A stretch of DNA of 63,190 bases, taken from Burkholderiales bacterium (GTDB lineage: Bacteria > Pseudomonadota > Gammaproteobacteria > Burkholderiales > Burkholderiaceae_C). The translations under genes were made by a program, and so were the position numbers. Where the stretch lies: positions 2,199,716 through 2,262,905 of the forward strand of contig CP070653.1 in NCBI GenBank assembly GCA_020354665.1, in the 5' to 3' direction. Of this stretch, positions 29,871 to 39,583 are shown piece after piece. The notes under the pieces are model-generated. The model was not told the DNA's origin and did not search any database. It was given only the letters and a program-made list of their open reading frames with translations. The stretch's first letter is position 1; the number at the start of each line of letters is the position of its first letter.

Positions 29871-29908
29871 GTTAACCCTTTCTTGAATTTTCCTTAACGT
29901 ACGCTTAA
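29871..29908 (+). promoter_or_regulatory. four 11-bp-phased TTAA half-sites before the sugar ABC operon
   Basis: Half-sites start at 29871 (GTTAA), 29882 (CTTGA, degenerate), 29893 (CTTAA) and 29904 (CTTAA), exactly 11 bp apart; the last pair is CTTAA-N6-CTTAA, the PmrA/QseB-type box. They lie 65-102 bases before the gtsA start and match the box before the adjoining regulator gene. Confidence 0.65.
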
Positions 29909-29972
29909 ATTTGCGGACGCCGTGCCGGGTGTCCCTGGCGCTCACCACCAACCCCAATTCGAGGAGCCAACG

Positions 29973-31238
29973 ATGAACGTTTTCCGTCCCGCCCGTCACC
30001 CGCTCGGTGCTGCCCTCATAGCCTGCGGTGTGCTCTCGGCCACGGCCGCGACCGCCGGTGAAGTCGAAGTGCTGCATTGGTGGACTTCCGGCGGCGAGGC
30101 GAAGGCGGCCGCCGAACTGAAGGCAACGATGCAGAAGCAGGGCCACACCTGGAAGGACTTCGCGGTCGCCGGCGGTGGCGGCGACGCCGCGATGACGGTG
30201 CTGAAGTCGCGCGTTGTCTCGGGCAATTCGCCCGCCGCGGCACAGATCAAGGGCCCGTCGATCCAGGAGTGGGCGCGCGAGGGCGTACTGGCCAACATGG
30301 ACAACGTCGCGAAGGCCGAGAAGTGGGACAGCCTATTGCCCAAGGCCGTCGCCGACGGGCTGAAGTACCAGGCACACTACGTCGCGGCGCCGGTCAACGT
30401 GCACCGCGTCAACTGGCTGTGGGCCAATCCCGAGGCGTTCAAGAAGGCTGGCGCCAAGGTACCGACGAACTGGAACGAGTTCTTCGCCGCCGCCGAGGCC
30501 CTGAAGAAGGCCGGCATCATTCCGGTCGCGCACGGGGGCCAGAACTGGCAGGACTTCACCACCTTCGAGAGCGTCGCGCTCGGCGTAGGCGGTGCGGACT
30601 TCTACAAGAAGGCGCTGGTGCAGCTCGACGCCGGGTCGCTCAAGAGCCCGACGATGCAGAAGGTGCTCGAGACCTTCAAGAAGGTCAAGGACTACACCGA
30701 CAAGAATGCACCGGGCCGCGATTGGAACCTCGCCACCGCGATGGTCATCAAGGGCGAGGCCGGCATGCAGCTGATGGGCGACTGGGCCAAGGGCGAGTTC
30801 GTCGCTGCCGGCAAGGCCCCGGGCAAGGACTTCGTCTGCGTCGCCGCGCCGGGAACGGCGAAGAGCTTCACCTACAACGTCGACAGCTTCGCGCTGTTCA
30901 AGCTGAAGGATGCGGCCAACCAGAAGGCCCAGCAGGACCTGGCCAAGGCGATCATGTCGCCCGAGTTCCAGGAGGTGTTCAACCTGAACAAGGGTTCGAT
31001 CCCGGTTCGCCTGGGCATGAACCTCGACAAGTTCGACGAATGCGCCAAGACGTCGGCCGCCGATTTCGTCTCGAGCAACAAGGCCGGGTCGCTGGTGCCG
31101 TCGATTGCGCACGGCATGGCCGTGCCGTCGGCTGTCGAGGGTGCGATGAAGGACGTCGTCTCGCAGTACTGGAATGACGACAAGATGACGGCCGGTGCGG
31201 CCATGGACCGGCTCGTCGCCGCCGCGAAGAACAAGTAA
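29973..31238 (+). CDS. gtsA: carbohydrate ABC transporter substrate-binding protein (GtsA-like, glucose/mannose type)
   Basis: A 421-residue periplasmic protein. Residues 1-28 are a signal peptide ending ATA, with the mature chain beginning GEVEVLHWWTSGGEAKA, typical of family 1 sugar-binding proteins. Later stretches (GPSIQEWAREGVLANMD, VPTNWNEFFAAAEALKKAG, TFESVALGVGGADFY) resemble GtsA-type glucose or mannose binding proteins. GAGGAG precedes the ATG at 29973. It is the first gene of a binding protein-permease-permease-ATPase set and is separated from the first permease gene by two strong hairpins. Sugar identity is inferred from family resemblance only. Confidence 0.9.
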   Translation: MNVFRPARHPLGAALIACGVLSATAATAGEVEVLHWWTSGGEAKAAAELKATMQKQGHTWKDFAVAGGGGDAAMTVLKSRVVSGNSPAAAQIKGPSIQEWAREGVLANMDNVAKAEKWDSLLPKAVADGLKYQAHYVAAPVNVHRVNWLWANPEAFKKAGAKVPTNWNEFFAAAEALKKAGIIPVAHGGQNWQDFTTFESVALGVGGADFYKKALVQLDAGSLKSPTMQKVLETFKKVKDYTDKNAPGRDWNLATAMVIKGEAGMQLMGDWAKGEFVAAGKAPGKDFVCVAAPGTAKSFTYNVDSFALFKLKDAANQKAQQDLAKAIMSPEFQEVFNLNKGSIPVRLGMNLDKFDECAKTSAADFVSSNKAGSLVPSIAHGMAVPSAVEGAMKDVVSQYWNDDKMTAGAAMDRLVAAAKNK

Positions 31239-31253
31239 GTCTGGCGCCTGGCG

Positions 31254-31319
31254 CTCACGCCGCGCGGCCGTCCCGCGCCGCGTGAGCAATCGACCGGCGC
31301 GGCGGTCCGCCGCCGCGCC
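31254..31319 (+). repeat. two tandem hairpins between gtsA and gtsB
   Basis: Hairpin 1: arms 31254-31267 and 31273-31286 pair 13 of 14 around the 5-base loop CCGTC. Hairpin 2: GGCGCGGCGG (31296-31305) pairs perfectly with 31310-31319 around TCCG. There is no T-run. Such structures after binding-protein genes often protect the upstream message and cut down read-through to the permeases. Confidence 0.6.
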
Positions 31320-31340
31320 CTCCTTGTCCGGGATACGCCG

Positions 31341-32264
31341 ATGAACGCGACTCCCCCTGCGGCCCGAGCCGCCAGCACGCCCTCGCCCGTGCCTTTCGCC
31401 GCGCGCCTGAGCGAGTGGGTGCCGCGGCTGGTGCTGGCGCCCTCGTTCGTGCTGTCGTTCCTCTTCATCTATGGCCTGATGGCGTGGAACGGCTACTTCT
31501 CGCTGTCGGCCTCACGGCTGCTGCCGAACTACGAGTTCGCCGGCATTCAGCAGTACGCGCGGCTGTTCGAGAGCGAGCGCTGGTGGGTTGCGCTGACCAA
31601 CCTGGGCATCTTCGGCGGGCTGTTCATCTTCGTCGGCATGGCGATCGGGCTGCTGCTGGCGATCCTGCTGGACCAGCGGATCCGCATCGAAGGCGCGCTG
31701 CGCACGATCTACCTCTATCCGATGGCACTGTCGTTCATCGTCACCGGCACCGCGTGGAAGTGGATCCTCAATCCCGGCCTCGGGCTCGAGAAGCTGATGC
31801 ACGAGTGGGGCTTCACCGCCTTCGCGTTCGACTGGCTGGTCAACCCGGACCGTGCGATCTACACCATCGTGATCGCCGGCGTCTGGCAGAGCAGCGGCTT
31901 CGTGATGGCGCTGTTCCTCGCCGGGCTGCGCGGCATCGACGACTCGATCCTGAAGGCCGCGCAGATCGACGGCGCGAGCCTGCCGCGCATCTACTGGCGC
32001 ATCATCATTCCGAGCCTGCGCCCGGTGTTCTTCTCGACGCTGATGATCCTCGCGCACCTGGCGATCAAGAGCTTCGACCTGGTGATGGCGCTGACCGCCG
32101 GCGGACCGGGCTTTTCGACCGACCTGCCGGCCACCTTCATGTACACGATGGCGTTCTCGCGCGGCCAGATCGGGCTGGGCGCGGCCTCGGCCACGATCAT
32201 GCTGGCCACCGTCGCGGCGATCGTCGTGCCCTACCTGTACTCCGAGTTGAGGGTGAAGAAATGA
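31341..32264 (+). CDS. gtsB: sugar ABC transporter permease (GtsB-like)
   Basis: A 307-residue inner-membrane protein with about six transmembrane helices (for example LVLAPSFVLSFLFIYGLMAW near the start). The coupling-helix region RGIDDSILKAAQIDGASLPR (EAA-type loop) is followed by IYWRIIIPSLRP, as in family 1 sugar permeases. It pairs with the next permease; the ATGA overlap at 32261 shows translational coupling. With GtsA and the ATPase it makes a sugar importer. Confidence 0.92.
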   Translation: MNATPPAARAASTPSPVPFAARLSEWVPRLVLAPSFVLSFLFIYGLMAWNGYFSLSASRLLPNYEFAGIQQYARLFESERWWVALTNLGIFGGLFIFVGMAIGLLLAILLDQRIRIEGALRTIYLYPMALSFIVTGTAWKWILNPGLGLEKLMHEWGFTAFAFDWLVNPDRAIYTIVIAGVWQSSGFVMALFLAGLRGIDDSILKAAQIDGASLPRIYWRIIIPSLRPVFFSTLMILAHLAIKSFDLVMALTAGGPGFSTDLPATFMYTMAFSRGQIGLGAASATIMLATVAAIVVPYLYSELRVKK

Positions 32265-33136
32265 GTGCCGCGATTGTTGGGCCGAGACGCTTCGACTGGC
32301 AACGCGCCGCGCTGTGGTCGGTGTTGCTGCTGTTTGCCCTGTTCTACCTGCTGCCGATGTACGTGATGGTCACGACGTCGCTGAAGGACATGGCGCAGGT
32401 GCGCGCCGGCAACCTGCTGTCGCTGCCGAGTGCACCCAGCCTCGACGCCTGGAGCAAGGCATGGAGCTCGGCATGCACCGGCGTGGACTGCGGCGGGCTG
32501 CGGCCGTTCTTCATCAACTCGGTGATGATGGTGATCCCGGCGGTGCTGCTGTCGACGCTGCTCGGTGCGATCAACGGATACGTGCTGTCGAAATGGCGCT
32601 TCCGCGGCAGCGAGCTGATCTTCGCGCTGATGCTGTTCGGCGTGTTCATGCCGATGCAGGTCGTGCTGCTGCCGATGAGCCAGATCCTGGGCTGGCTCGG
32701 GCTGGCCAACTCGGTGTGGGGTCTGGTGTTCGTGCACGTGCTCGCGGGCCTGTCTTCGACGACGCTGTTCTTTCGCAACTACTACGTGACCCTGCCCGAC
32801 GAACTGGTGAAGGCCGCAATGCTCGACGGTGCCGGCTTCTGGCGCATCTTCTGGCGCATCGTGCTGCCGCTGTCCACCCCGATCACCGTGGTCACGCTGA
32901 TCTGGCAGTTCACCAACATCTGGAACGACTTCCTCTACGGGGTCGTGTTCACCGGCGCCGAATCCAAGCCCATCACCGTGGGCCTCAACAACCTGGCCAA
33001 CACCTCCAGCGTGGTCAAGGAATACAACGTGGACATGGCCGCGGCGATGATCGCCGGCCTGCCCACGCTGATCGTCTACATCGTCGCAGGCAAGTATTTC
33101 ATCCGCGGGCTGACGGCCGGCGCGGTCAAGGGGTAG
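32261..33136 (+). CDS. gtsC: sugar ABC transporter permease (GtsC-like)
   Basis: A 291-residue inner-membrane permease. Its ATG overlaps the stop of gtsB (ATGA). Membrane segments include ALWSVLLLFALFYLLPMYVM; the EAA loop reads LPDELVKAAMLDGAGFWR followed by IFWRIVLPLSTPIT. A longer open frame runs upstream through gtsB, but MSAAIVGP at 32261 is the sensible start. The ATPase gene begins 3 bp after its stop. Confidence 0.92.
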   Translation: MSAAIVGPRRFDWQRAALWSVLLLFALFYLLPMYVMVTTSLKDMAQVRAGNLLSLPSAPSLDAWSKAWSSACTGVDCGGLRPFFINSVMMVIPAVLLSTLLGAINGYVLSKWRFRGSELIFALMLFGVFMPMQVVLLPMSQILGWLGLANSVWGLVFVHVLAGLSSTTLFFRNYYVTLPDELVKAAMLDGAGFWRIFWRIVLPLSTPITVVTLIWQFTNIWNDFLYGVVFTGAESKPITVGLNNLANTSSVVKEYNVDMAAAMIAGLPTLIVYIVAGKYFIRGLTAGAVKG

Positions 33137-33139
33137 GAG

Positions 33140-34204
<1,065 letters not shown>

Positions 34205-34272
34205 GTCGCGTTTCCTGAAGGCTGGCAGCGGCCGCGAATCCGCCTGGGGCGCGCCGGACACGGTGCTCGCCG

Positions 34273-35583
34273 ATGGCCGCGACGCTGCAGCAGGTTCATA
34301 CTTGCACCATGCGCAGTCATCCCGACTTTCGCAGCGCAGAGTTCCTGCGCGGTCACATCCTGCACACGATGTCGTTCTACGACGGGCGCTGCGTCGACCC
34401 CGCCGGGGGCTTCTACCACTTCTTCCGCGACGACGGCAGCGTCTATGACGCGACGACGCGCCACCTCGTCAGCAGCACGCGTTTCGTCTATACGCACGCC
34501 ATGGCGGCGCGCCATTTTCCCGACCACCCGCGCGCGACGGCATGGCGCGACGCCGCTTGGCACGGATTGCGCTTCGTGCGCGATGTGCATCGCGACCCGG
34601 CGACCGGTCACTACGCCTGGCTGCTGCGCTTCGAGCGGGGCAAGCGCGAAGTGCTCGACGCGACTCGGCATTGCTACGGCCTCGCATTCGTGCTGTTGGC
34701 GCACGCCCACGCGGTGATGGCCGGTTTCGAGGACGCGCGCCAGGGCCTCGACGAGACGGTCGAGCTGCTGGACCGCGAGTTCTGGGAACCTGCGCTGAGC
34801 CTCTATGCCGACGAGGCGTCGCCCGACGGCGTGCTGTCGCCGTACCGTGGCCAGAACGCCAACATGCACGCCTGCGAGGCGTTCCTCGCGGCGTTCGAGG
34901 CCACCGGGCAGGCGGCGCATCTCGCGCGCGCCGCGGCCATCGCGCAGTCGGTGACGCAGGATCTCGCGTCGCACGCCCGCGGCCTGATCTGGGAGCACTA
35001 TCGAAGCGACGCGCGAGATGCCCCTTGGCAGCCCGACTGGGACTACAACCGCAATCATCGCGGCAACATCTTTCGGCCCTGGGGCTTCCAGCCCGGTCAT
35101 CTGGCGGAGTGGGCGAAGCTGCTGCTCACGCTCGAGCCGCTGCTGCCCGGCCTGGACCCCGACAACTGGCTCGCGCATCGGGCGCGCGAATTGTTCGCCG
35201 CCGCGGTCGAGCATGGCTGGGACCGTCGCCACGACGGGCTGGTCTATAGCTTCGCCGAAGACCCCTTGCACCCCGGCCGCTATGTCGTCAGCGACGGCGA
35301 CAAGTACTTCTGGGTGCAGGCCGAGGCGATCGCCGCGGCCGCGCGGATCGGCGAGCGCTTCGGTGACGGCGGTTGCTGGACGTGGTACGACCGCTTGTGG
35401 GCCTACAGCTGGGCGCACCTCGTCGACCACGAGCACGGCGCATGGTTTCGCATTCTCACGTCCGACAACCGCAAACTGAGCGACGAGAAGAGTCCCGCGG
35501 GCAAGGTCGACTATCACACGATGGCCGCCTGCTACGAAGCGGTGGCTGCCATCGAGCGGCCACCGCGGCCGGTGGGAGGCTGA
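34273..35583 (+). CDS. AGE-family sugar epimerase/isomerase (probable mannose/glucose-fructose isomerase)
   Basis: A 436-residue protein of the N-acylglucosamine 2-epimerase superfamily with an (alpha/alpha)6 barrel. Typical stretches: AGGFYHFFRDDGSVYD, HLVSSTRFVYTHAMA, ATRHCYGLAFVLLAHAHAV, GQNANMHACEAFLAAFEATG and FFRPWGFQPGHLAEWAK-like NIFRPWGFQPGHLAEWAKLL. Proteins like this isomerise D-mannose or D-glucose to D-fructose (YihS-like). It lies 68 bp after the ABC ATPase gene, so the imported sugar is probably its substrate or is converted by it. Start at 34273; the ATG at 34309 is also possible. Confidence 0.88.
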   Translation: MAATLQQVHTCTMRSHPDFRSAEFLRGHILHTMSFYDGRCVDPAGGFYHFFRDDGSVYDATTRHLVSSTRFVYTHAMAARHFPDHPRATAWRDAAWHGLRFVRDVHRDPATGHYAWLLRFERGKREVLDATRHCYGLAFVLLAHAHAVMAGFEDARQGLDETVELLDREFWEPALSLYADEASPDGVLSPYRGQNANMHACEAFLAAFEATGQAAHLARAAAIAQSVTQDLASHARGLIWEHYRSDARDAPWQPDWDYNRNHRGNIFRPWGFQPGHLAEWAKLLLTLEPLLPGLDPDNWLAHRARELFAAAVEHGWDRRHDGLVYSFAEDPLHPGRYVVSDGDKYFWVQAEAIAAAARIGERFGDGGCWTWYDRLWAYSWAHLVDHEHGAWFRILTSDNRKLSDEKSPAGKVDYHTMAACYEAVAAIERPPRPVGG

Positions 35584-35617
35584 TGCGCTCGCGCGTGCGC
35601 TGGTTACCCCGACACGA

Positions 35618-35729
35618 TGGGACGGCGCTGACGACTGCGCGGCTGGTGCGCAGCTCTCGAACGGTGTGCTCGAGCTCAGGCTACCCGAAGCGACCCGACG
35701 CCGAGCGGCGCAACGTCGAGGTCGCCTGA
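35618..35729 (+). pseudogene. remnant of an Hsp20/alpha-crystallin gene (C-terminal piece, frameshifted)
   Basis: The stretch just after the sugar isomerase gene translates as GAQLSNGVLELRLP in one frame and then, after a one-base shift at 35684-35686, as KRPDAERRNVEVA followed by a stop at 35727-35729. Removing one C from the CCC restores SNGVLELRLPKRPDAERRNVEVA in two overlapping pieces, which is the usual tail of small heat-shock proteins (NGVLTLTLPK... RIEV pattern). The alpha-crystallin core and the start are missing. It looks like the surviving end of a lost gene. Short length keeps confidence moderate. Confidence 0.6.
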
Positions 35730-35743
35730 CGCGCGAAAGCGCG
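35730..35743. terminator. small GAAA-loop hairpin between convergent genes
   Basis: CGCGC (35730-35734), loop GAAA, GCGCG (35739-35743) lie between the Hsp20 remnant and the convergent aroC stop. No T-run follows in either direction, so it is at best a weak or Rho-assisted terminator. Confidence 0.3.
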
Positions 35744-35758
35744 AGCCGCCGCGCTGCT

Positions 35759-36862
35759 TCACCGAGGCGCCGCGCCGGGGATCGGCGGCACAGGGAGGGC
35801 CACGTCGCCGCACTGGGCGCGGTGCCGCAGCGCGTGGTCCATCACCACGAGGGCAAGCATGGCTTCGGCGATCGGTGTCGCGCGGATGCCGACGCACGGA
35901 TCGTGCCGGCCGTGCGTCTGCACGGTGGTCGGCCGTCCCTGGCGGTCAATCGATGCGCGCGGCGTGCGAATCGAACTCGTTGGCTTGATCGCAATCGCGA
36001 CGTGCAGTTCCTGACCGGTGCTGATACCGCCGAGCACGCCACCAGCGTTGTTGCTGCGAAAGCCCTGCGGGGTCAGTTCGTCGCCATGCTCGCTGCCACG
36101 CTGGGTCACGCTGCGAAAACCCGCGCCGATCTCGACTCCCTTGACCGCATTGATGCCCATCATCGCGTAGGCGATGTCGGCATCGAGCTTGTCGTAGAGC
36201 GGTTCCCCCAGCCCGACCGGCACGCTGCGAGCGAGCACCTCGATGCGCGAACCACACGAGTCGCCGGCCTTGCGCAGCGCGTCCATGTGCGCCTCGAGCC
36301 GCGGAACGATGCCGGCGTTCGGCACAAAGAACGCATTGCTTGCGATGTGTTGCTCGCCCTCGAACGGAATCTCGATGTCGCCCAGCGCACTCATCCAGCC
36401 GACGAAGGTGGTGCCGTACTCCTCCCGCAGCCACTTGCGAGCGACCGCCGCGGCGGCGACCGTCGGCGCGGTCAGCCGTGCCGACGACCGCCCGCCGCCG
36501 CGCGGATCGCGCAGGCCGTACTTGCGCCAGTAGGTGTAGTCGGCGTGGCCGGGCCGGAAGGTGTCGAGCAGGTCGTCGTAGTCCCTGCTGCGCTGGTCGG
36601 TGTTGCGGATCAGCAGACAGATCGGCGTCCCGGTGGTCAGGCCCTCGAAGACGCCCGAGACGATCTCCACCGCATCGGGCTCGTTGCGCTGCGTGACGTG
36701 CCGGCTCGTCCCCGGGCGCCGCCGGTCGAGCTCGGGCTGGATGTCGGCCTCCGACAGCGCCATTCCCGGCGGGCAGCCGTCGATCACGCAGCCGATCGCT
36801 GGGCCGTGGCTCTCGCCAAAATTGGTGACGCGAAAGAGCTGGCCGAAGGTGCTGCCCGACAT
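35759..36862 (-). CDS. aroC: chorismate synthase
   Basis: A 367-residue FMN-dependent enzyme that makes chorismate from EPSP, the last step of the shikimate pathway. The signature [21 protein letters not shown] stands near the N-terminus; further conserved parts are [20 protein letters not shown] and [15 protein letters not shown]. Start at ATG 36862 ([17 protein letters not shown]); the frame runs further upstream, but that part is not conserved. The CBS-domain gene lies 37 bp upstream on the same strand. Confidence 0.97.
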   Translation of the reverse strand: MSGSTFGQLFRVTNFGESHGPAIGCVIDGCPPGMALSEADIQPELDRRRPGTSRHVTQRNEPDAVEIVSGVFEGLTTGTPICLLIRNTDQRSRDYDDLLDTFRPGHADYTYWRKYGLRDPRGGGRSSARLTAPTVAAAAVARKWLREEYGTTFVGWMSALGDIEIPFEGEQHIASNAFFVPNAGIVPRLEAHMDALRKAGDSCGSRIEVLARSVPVGLGEPLYDKLDADIAYAMMGINAVKGVEIGAGFRSVTQRGSEHGDELTPQGFRSNNAGGVLGGISTGQELHVAIAIKPTSSIRTPRASIDRQGRPTTVQTHGRHDPCVGIRATPIAEAMLALVVMDHALRHRAQCGDVALPVPPIPGAAPR

Positions 36863-36899
36863 GGCAGCGATTCTATCGGCGCCCTGCGCGAGCAGTCGC

Positions 36900-37370
36900 C
36901 TAGCTGGGCGGCGTGGGTGGCGGCGAGTCGGGTTCCTCGACCGGCCAGTCGCGGATGTAGGCCTTGAGCATGCGGTTCTCGAAGTCCTGCGCCTCGACGA
37001 CCGCCTTCGCGACGTCATAGAACGAGATCACGCCCATGAGCGTATTGCCGTCCATGACCGGCACGTAGCGCGTGTGCCGCAACAGCATCATGCGCCGCAA
37101 CTCGTCGAGCTCGGTATCGGGCAAGCATGTCTGCGGAAAGTCGTCCATCACCGAGCCGACCCCGACCGTGCCGACCACGCCGCTGCTGCGCACCACCGCC
37201 TTGATGACCTCGCGGAAGGTGAGCATCCCCACGAGGTGGCCGTGGTTCATCACCACCAGCGACCCGATGTCCAGCTCGGCCATCGTGCGCAGCGCTTCGT
37301 CCAGTGGCTCCTCGGGCGAAACGGTATACAGCGCATTGCCCTTCACGTTCAGGATATCGATTGCCTTCAA
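36900..37370 (-). CDS. CBS-domain protein (two CBS domains), TTG start
   Basis: A 156-residue protein with two CBS domains, about residues 15-65 ([20 protein letters not shown]) and 85-140 ([20 protein letters not shown], then [19 protein letters not shown]). CBS pairs bind adenosine nucleotides and act as regulatory modules; the partner here is unknown. No ATG fits; a TTG at 37370 with GGGAG 6 bases before it gives [12 protein letters not shown] (read as Met-Lys), which matches the usual start of such proteins. It is divergent from the second sulfhydrylase gene, 69 bp away. Confidence 0.8.
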   Translation of the reverse strand: MKAIDILNVKGNALYTVSPEEPLDEALRTMAELDIGSLVVMNHGHLVGMLTFREVIKAVVRSSGVVGTVGVGSVMDDFPQTCLPDTELDELRRMMLLRHTRYVPVMDGNTLMGVISFYDVAKAVVEAQDFENRMLKAYIRDWPVEEPDSPPPTPPS

Positions 37371-37376
37371 GGTGAT

Positions 37377-37381
37377 CTCCC
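37377..37381 (-). promoter_or_regulatory. ribosome-binding site (GGGAG) supporting a TTG start of the CBS protein
   Basis: GGGAG on the minus strand lies 6 bases before the TTG at 37370. The wider open frame upstream contains no closer ATG or GTG. Confidence 0.6.
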
Positions 37382-37382
37382 G

Positions 37383-37394
37383 CGTCGATCGACG
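37383..37394. promoter_or_regulatory. 12-bp perfect palindrome CGTCGATCGACG between divergent genes
   Basis: The palindrome lies in the 69-bp gap between the CBS-protein and sulfhydrylase starts. It could be an operator, but such GC-rich palindromes also arise by chance. Confidence 0.25.
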
Positions 37395-37439
37395 GGCAAC
37401 ATAGCACACAATGCGCTTGGAAAGAACGCGGGAGACACC

Positions 37440-38738
37440 ATGCCCGGCCACGCCGACCCTGGCTTCGACACGTTGGCACTGCACGCTGGAAGCGCACCGG
37501 ACCCTGCCACGGGCGCGCGCGCGGTACCGATTCACCTGAGCACGAGCTTCGTGTTCGACAGCGCCGAGCACGCGGCAAGCCTGTTCAACCTCGAGCGCTC
37601 GGGTCACGTCTACAGCCGCATCAGCAATCCTACGAACGCCGTCTTCGAGGAGCGAATGGCCGCGCTCGAAGGCGCCAGCGGCGCGATCGCCACCGCCAGT
37701 GGCCAGGCCGCACTGCACCTGGCGGTGGCGACGTTGGCCGGCGCGGGCTCGCACATCGTCGCTTCGAGCGCACTGTACGGCGGTTCGCACAACCTGCTGC
37801 ACTACACGCTGCCGCGCTTCGGCATCGAGACGACCTTCGTGCGCCCCGGCGATATTGAAGGCTGGCGTGTCGCGATCCGCCCGAACACGAAGCTGCTGTT
37901 CGGCGAGACGCTCGGCAACCCGGGCCTGGACGTGCTCGATGTGCCGACGGTGGCGGCAATCGCGCACGACGCCGGCGTGCCGCTGCTCGTCGACTCGACC
38001 TTCACGACGCCGTGGCTGATGCGCCCGGTCGACCACGGCGCCGACCTCGTGTTCCACTCGGCGACCAAGTTCCTCTGCGGCCATGGCACGGTGGTCGGCG
38101 GTGTGCTGATTGACGGTGGTCGCTTCGACTGGACGCGCACCGCACGCTTTCCCGAGCTGAACGAACCCTATGCCGGCTTCCACGGCATGGTGTTCTCGGA
38201 GGAGAGCACCGATGGCGCGTTCCTGCTGCGCGCGCGCCGCGAGGGGCTGCGCGACTTCGGCGCCTGCATGAGTCCGCACACCGCGTGGCTGATGCTGCAG
38301 GGGCTCGAGACGCTGCCGCTGCGCATCGCGCGGCACGTCGACAACACGCGCAAGGTCGTCGCGTTCCTCGCTGGGCACGGCGCGGTGGCACGGGTCGCCT
38401 ATCCCGAGCTCCAGAGCCATCCCGACCACGCGCTCGCCAGGCGCCTGCTGCCGCGCGGCTGCGGCGCGGTGTTCAGCTTCGACCTCAAAGGCAGCCGTGG
38501 TCAGGGCCGCGCATTCATCGAGGCGCTGCAGATCTTCTCGCATCTGGCCAACGTCGGCGACGCGCGGTCACTGGTGATCCATCCGGCCTCGACGACCCAC
38601 TTCCGCATGGACGACGCGGCGCTCGCGCAAGCCGGCATCGGACCCGGAACGATCCGGCTGTCGATCGGCCTGGAAGATGCCGATGACCTCATCGACGACC
38701 TGAAACGCGCCTTCCGGGCGGCGGAAAAGGCAGCTTGA
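37440..38738 (+). CDS. O-acetylhomoserine/O-succinylhomoserine sulfhydrylase family protein (second copy)
   Basis: A 432-residue PLP enzyme of the Cys/Met metabolism family, with the PLP lysine at Lys210 in FHSATKFLCGHGTVVGG and the MetY-like region GFHGMVFSEEST. It is a paralogue of the protein at 11040-12323, with the same length and order of motifs but many differences. GGAGACACC precedes the ATG at 37440. The hydrolase gene follows 20 bp later and may be co-transcribed. It probably transfers sulfur or methanethiol to an activated homoserine; which one is open. Confidence 0.9.
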   Translation: MPGHADPGFDTLALHAGSAPDPATGARAVPIHLSTSFVFDSAEHAASLFNLERSGHVYSRISNPTNAVFEERMAALEGASGAIATASGQAALHLAVATLAGAGSHIVASSALYGGSHNLLHYTLPRFGIETTFVRPGDIEGWRVAIRPNTKLLFGETLGNPGLDVLDVPTVAAIAHDAGVPLLVDSTFTTPWLMRPVDHGADLVFHSATKFLCGHGTVVGGVLIDGGRFDWTRTARFPELNEPYAGFHGMVFSEESTDGAFLLRARREGLRDFGACMSPHTAWLMLQGLETLPLRIARHVDNTRKVVAFLAGHGAVARVAYPELQSHPDHALARRLLPRGCGAVFSFDLKGSRGQGRAFIEALQIFSHLANVGDARSLVIHPASTTHFRMDDAALAQAGIGPGTIRLSIGLEDADDLIDDLKRAFRAAEKAA

Positions 38739-38758
38739 TTACCGGAGGAGGAGGCGGC

Positions 38759-39559
38759 ATGAAGCTCGCCGTAAACGGGCGCGAAGCCTACGCGTACACG
38801 GGCGGCAAGCCGTTCGACGCCACGTTGCCGTGCGTCGTCTTCGTGCACGGCGCGGTCGGCGACCACAGCGTGTGGACGCTGCTCGCGCGCTGGTTCGCCC
38901 ATCATGGCTGGGGCGTCCTCGCCGTTGACTTGCCGGGGCATATGCGCAGCGACGGGCCGGCGCTGGCATCGATCGAGGAGATGGCCGACTGGACGCTCGC
39001 CGTGCTCGATGCGGCGGGCGTCGAGTACGCCGCGCTGGTGGGCCAGAGCCTGGGTTCGCTGGTCGCGCTCGAGGCCGCCGCGCGCGCGCCGCAGCGCGTC
39101 ACGCATCTCGTGATGCTCGGCGCCTGCTTTCCCATGACGGTGCCGGCGGTGCTGCTGGAGCTGTCGCTGCGCGACGTTTACGCGGCGATCGAGCGTGTGA
39201 TCGTCTACTCGTTCTCGACCCTTGCCGCCAAGCCGTCGTACCCCGGGCCGGGGGTCTGGCTGCGCGGGGCCCTGCGCGGTCTGATGCGCCAGGTGCTTGC
39301 GCACCAGAGCAATCCCCGGTTGTTTCACAACGACTTCTCGGCCTGCGACCGCTATACCGCCGGCTTGACGTCGGCAGCGTTGGTGCGCTGCCCCTCCACG
39401 CTGTTGCTCGGCACGCGCGATCAGATGACCTTGCCGCGCGCTGCCGCCGACCTGGCGAAGGCGCTTGGCGCCGCGGTGCACGAGATACCGTGCGGTCACT
39501 TCCTGATGCAGGAGTCGCCCGACGCCGTGCTCCGCGCGCTGCGGCGCGCGTTGCAGTAG
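38759..39559 (+). CDS. alpha/beta hydrolase
   Basis: A 266-residue alpha/beta-hydrolase. The oxyanion-hole motif FVHGAVGDHSVW is at about residues 23-34, the nucleophile Ser stands in LVGQSLGSLVAL, an acidic residue in LLLGTRDQMTLP and the late histidine in EIPCGHFLMQES. Start at ATG 38759 because a strong GGAGGAGGAGG lies at 38744-38754; the upstream in-frame TTG at 38735 is less likely. It follows the second sulfhydrylase gene by 20 bp. The substrate is unknown; homoserine acyl esters or other esters are possible only by position. Confidence 0.88.
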   Translation: MKLAVNGREAYAYTGGKPFDATLPCVVFVHGAVGDHSVWTLLARWFAHHGWGVLAVDLPGHMRSDGPALASIEEMADWTLAVLDAAGVEYAALVGQSLGSLVALEAAARAPQRVTHLVMLGACFPMTVPAVLLELSLRDVYAAIERVIVYSFSTLAAKPSYPGPGVWLRGALRGLMRQVLAHQSNPRLFHNDFSACDRYTAGLTSAALVRCPSTLLLGTRDQMTLPRAAADLAKALGAAVHEIPCGHFLMQESPDAVLRALRRALQ

Positions 39560-39583
39560 CGCGCCGCGGGCGCCCGGCGGGCT

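Noticed and set aside
35666-36967. 433-codon plus-strand frame over aroC
   Set aside because: Antisense to chorismate synthase, which carries the complete signature sequences.
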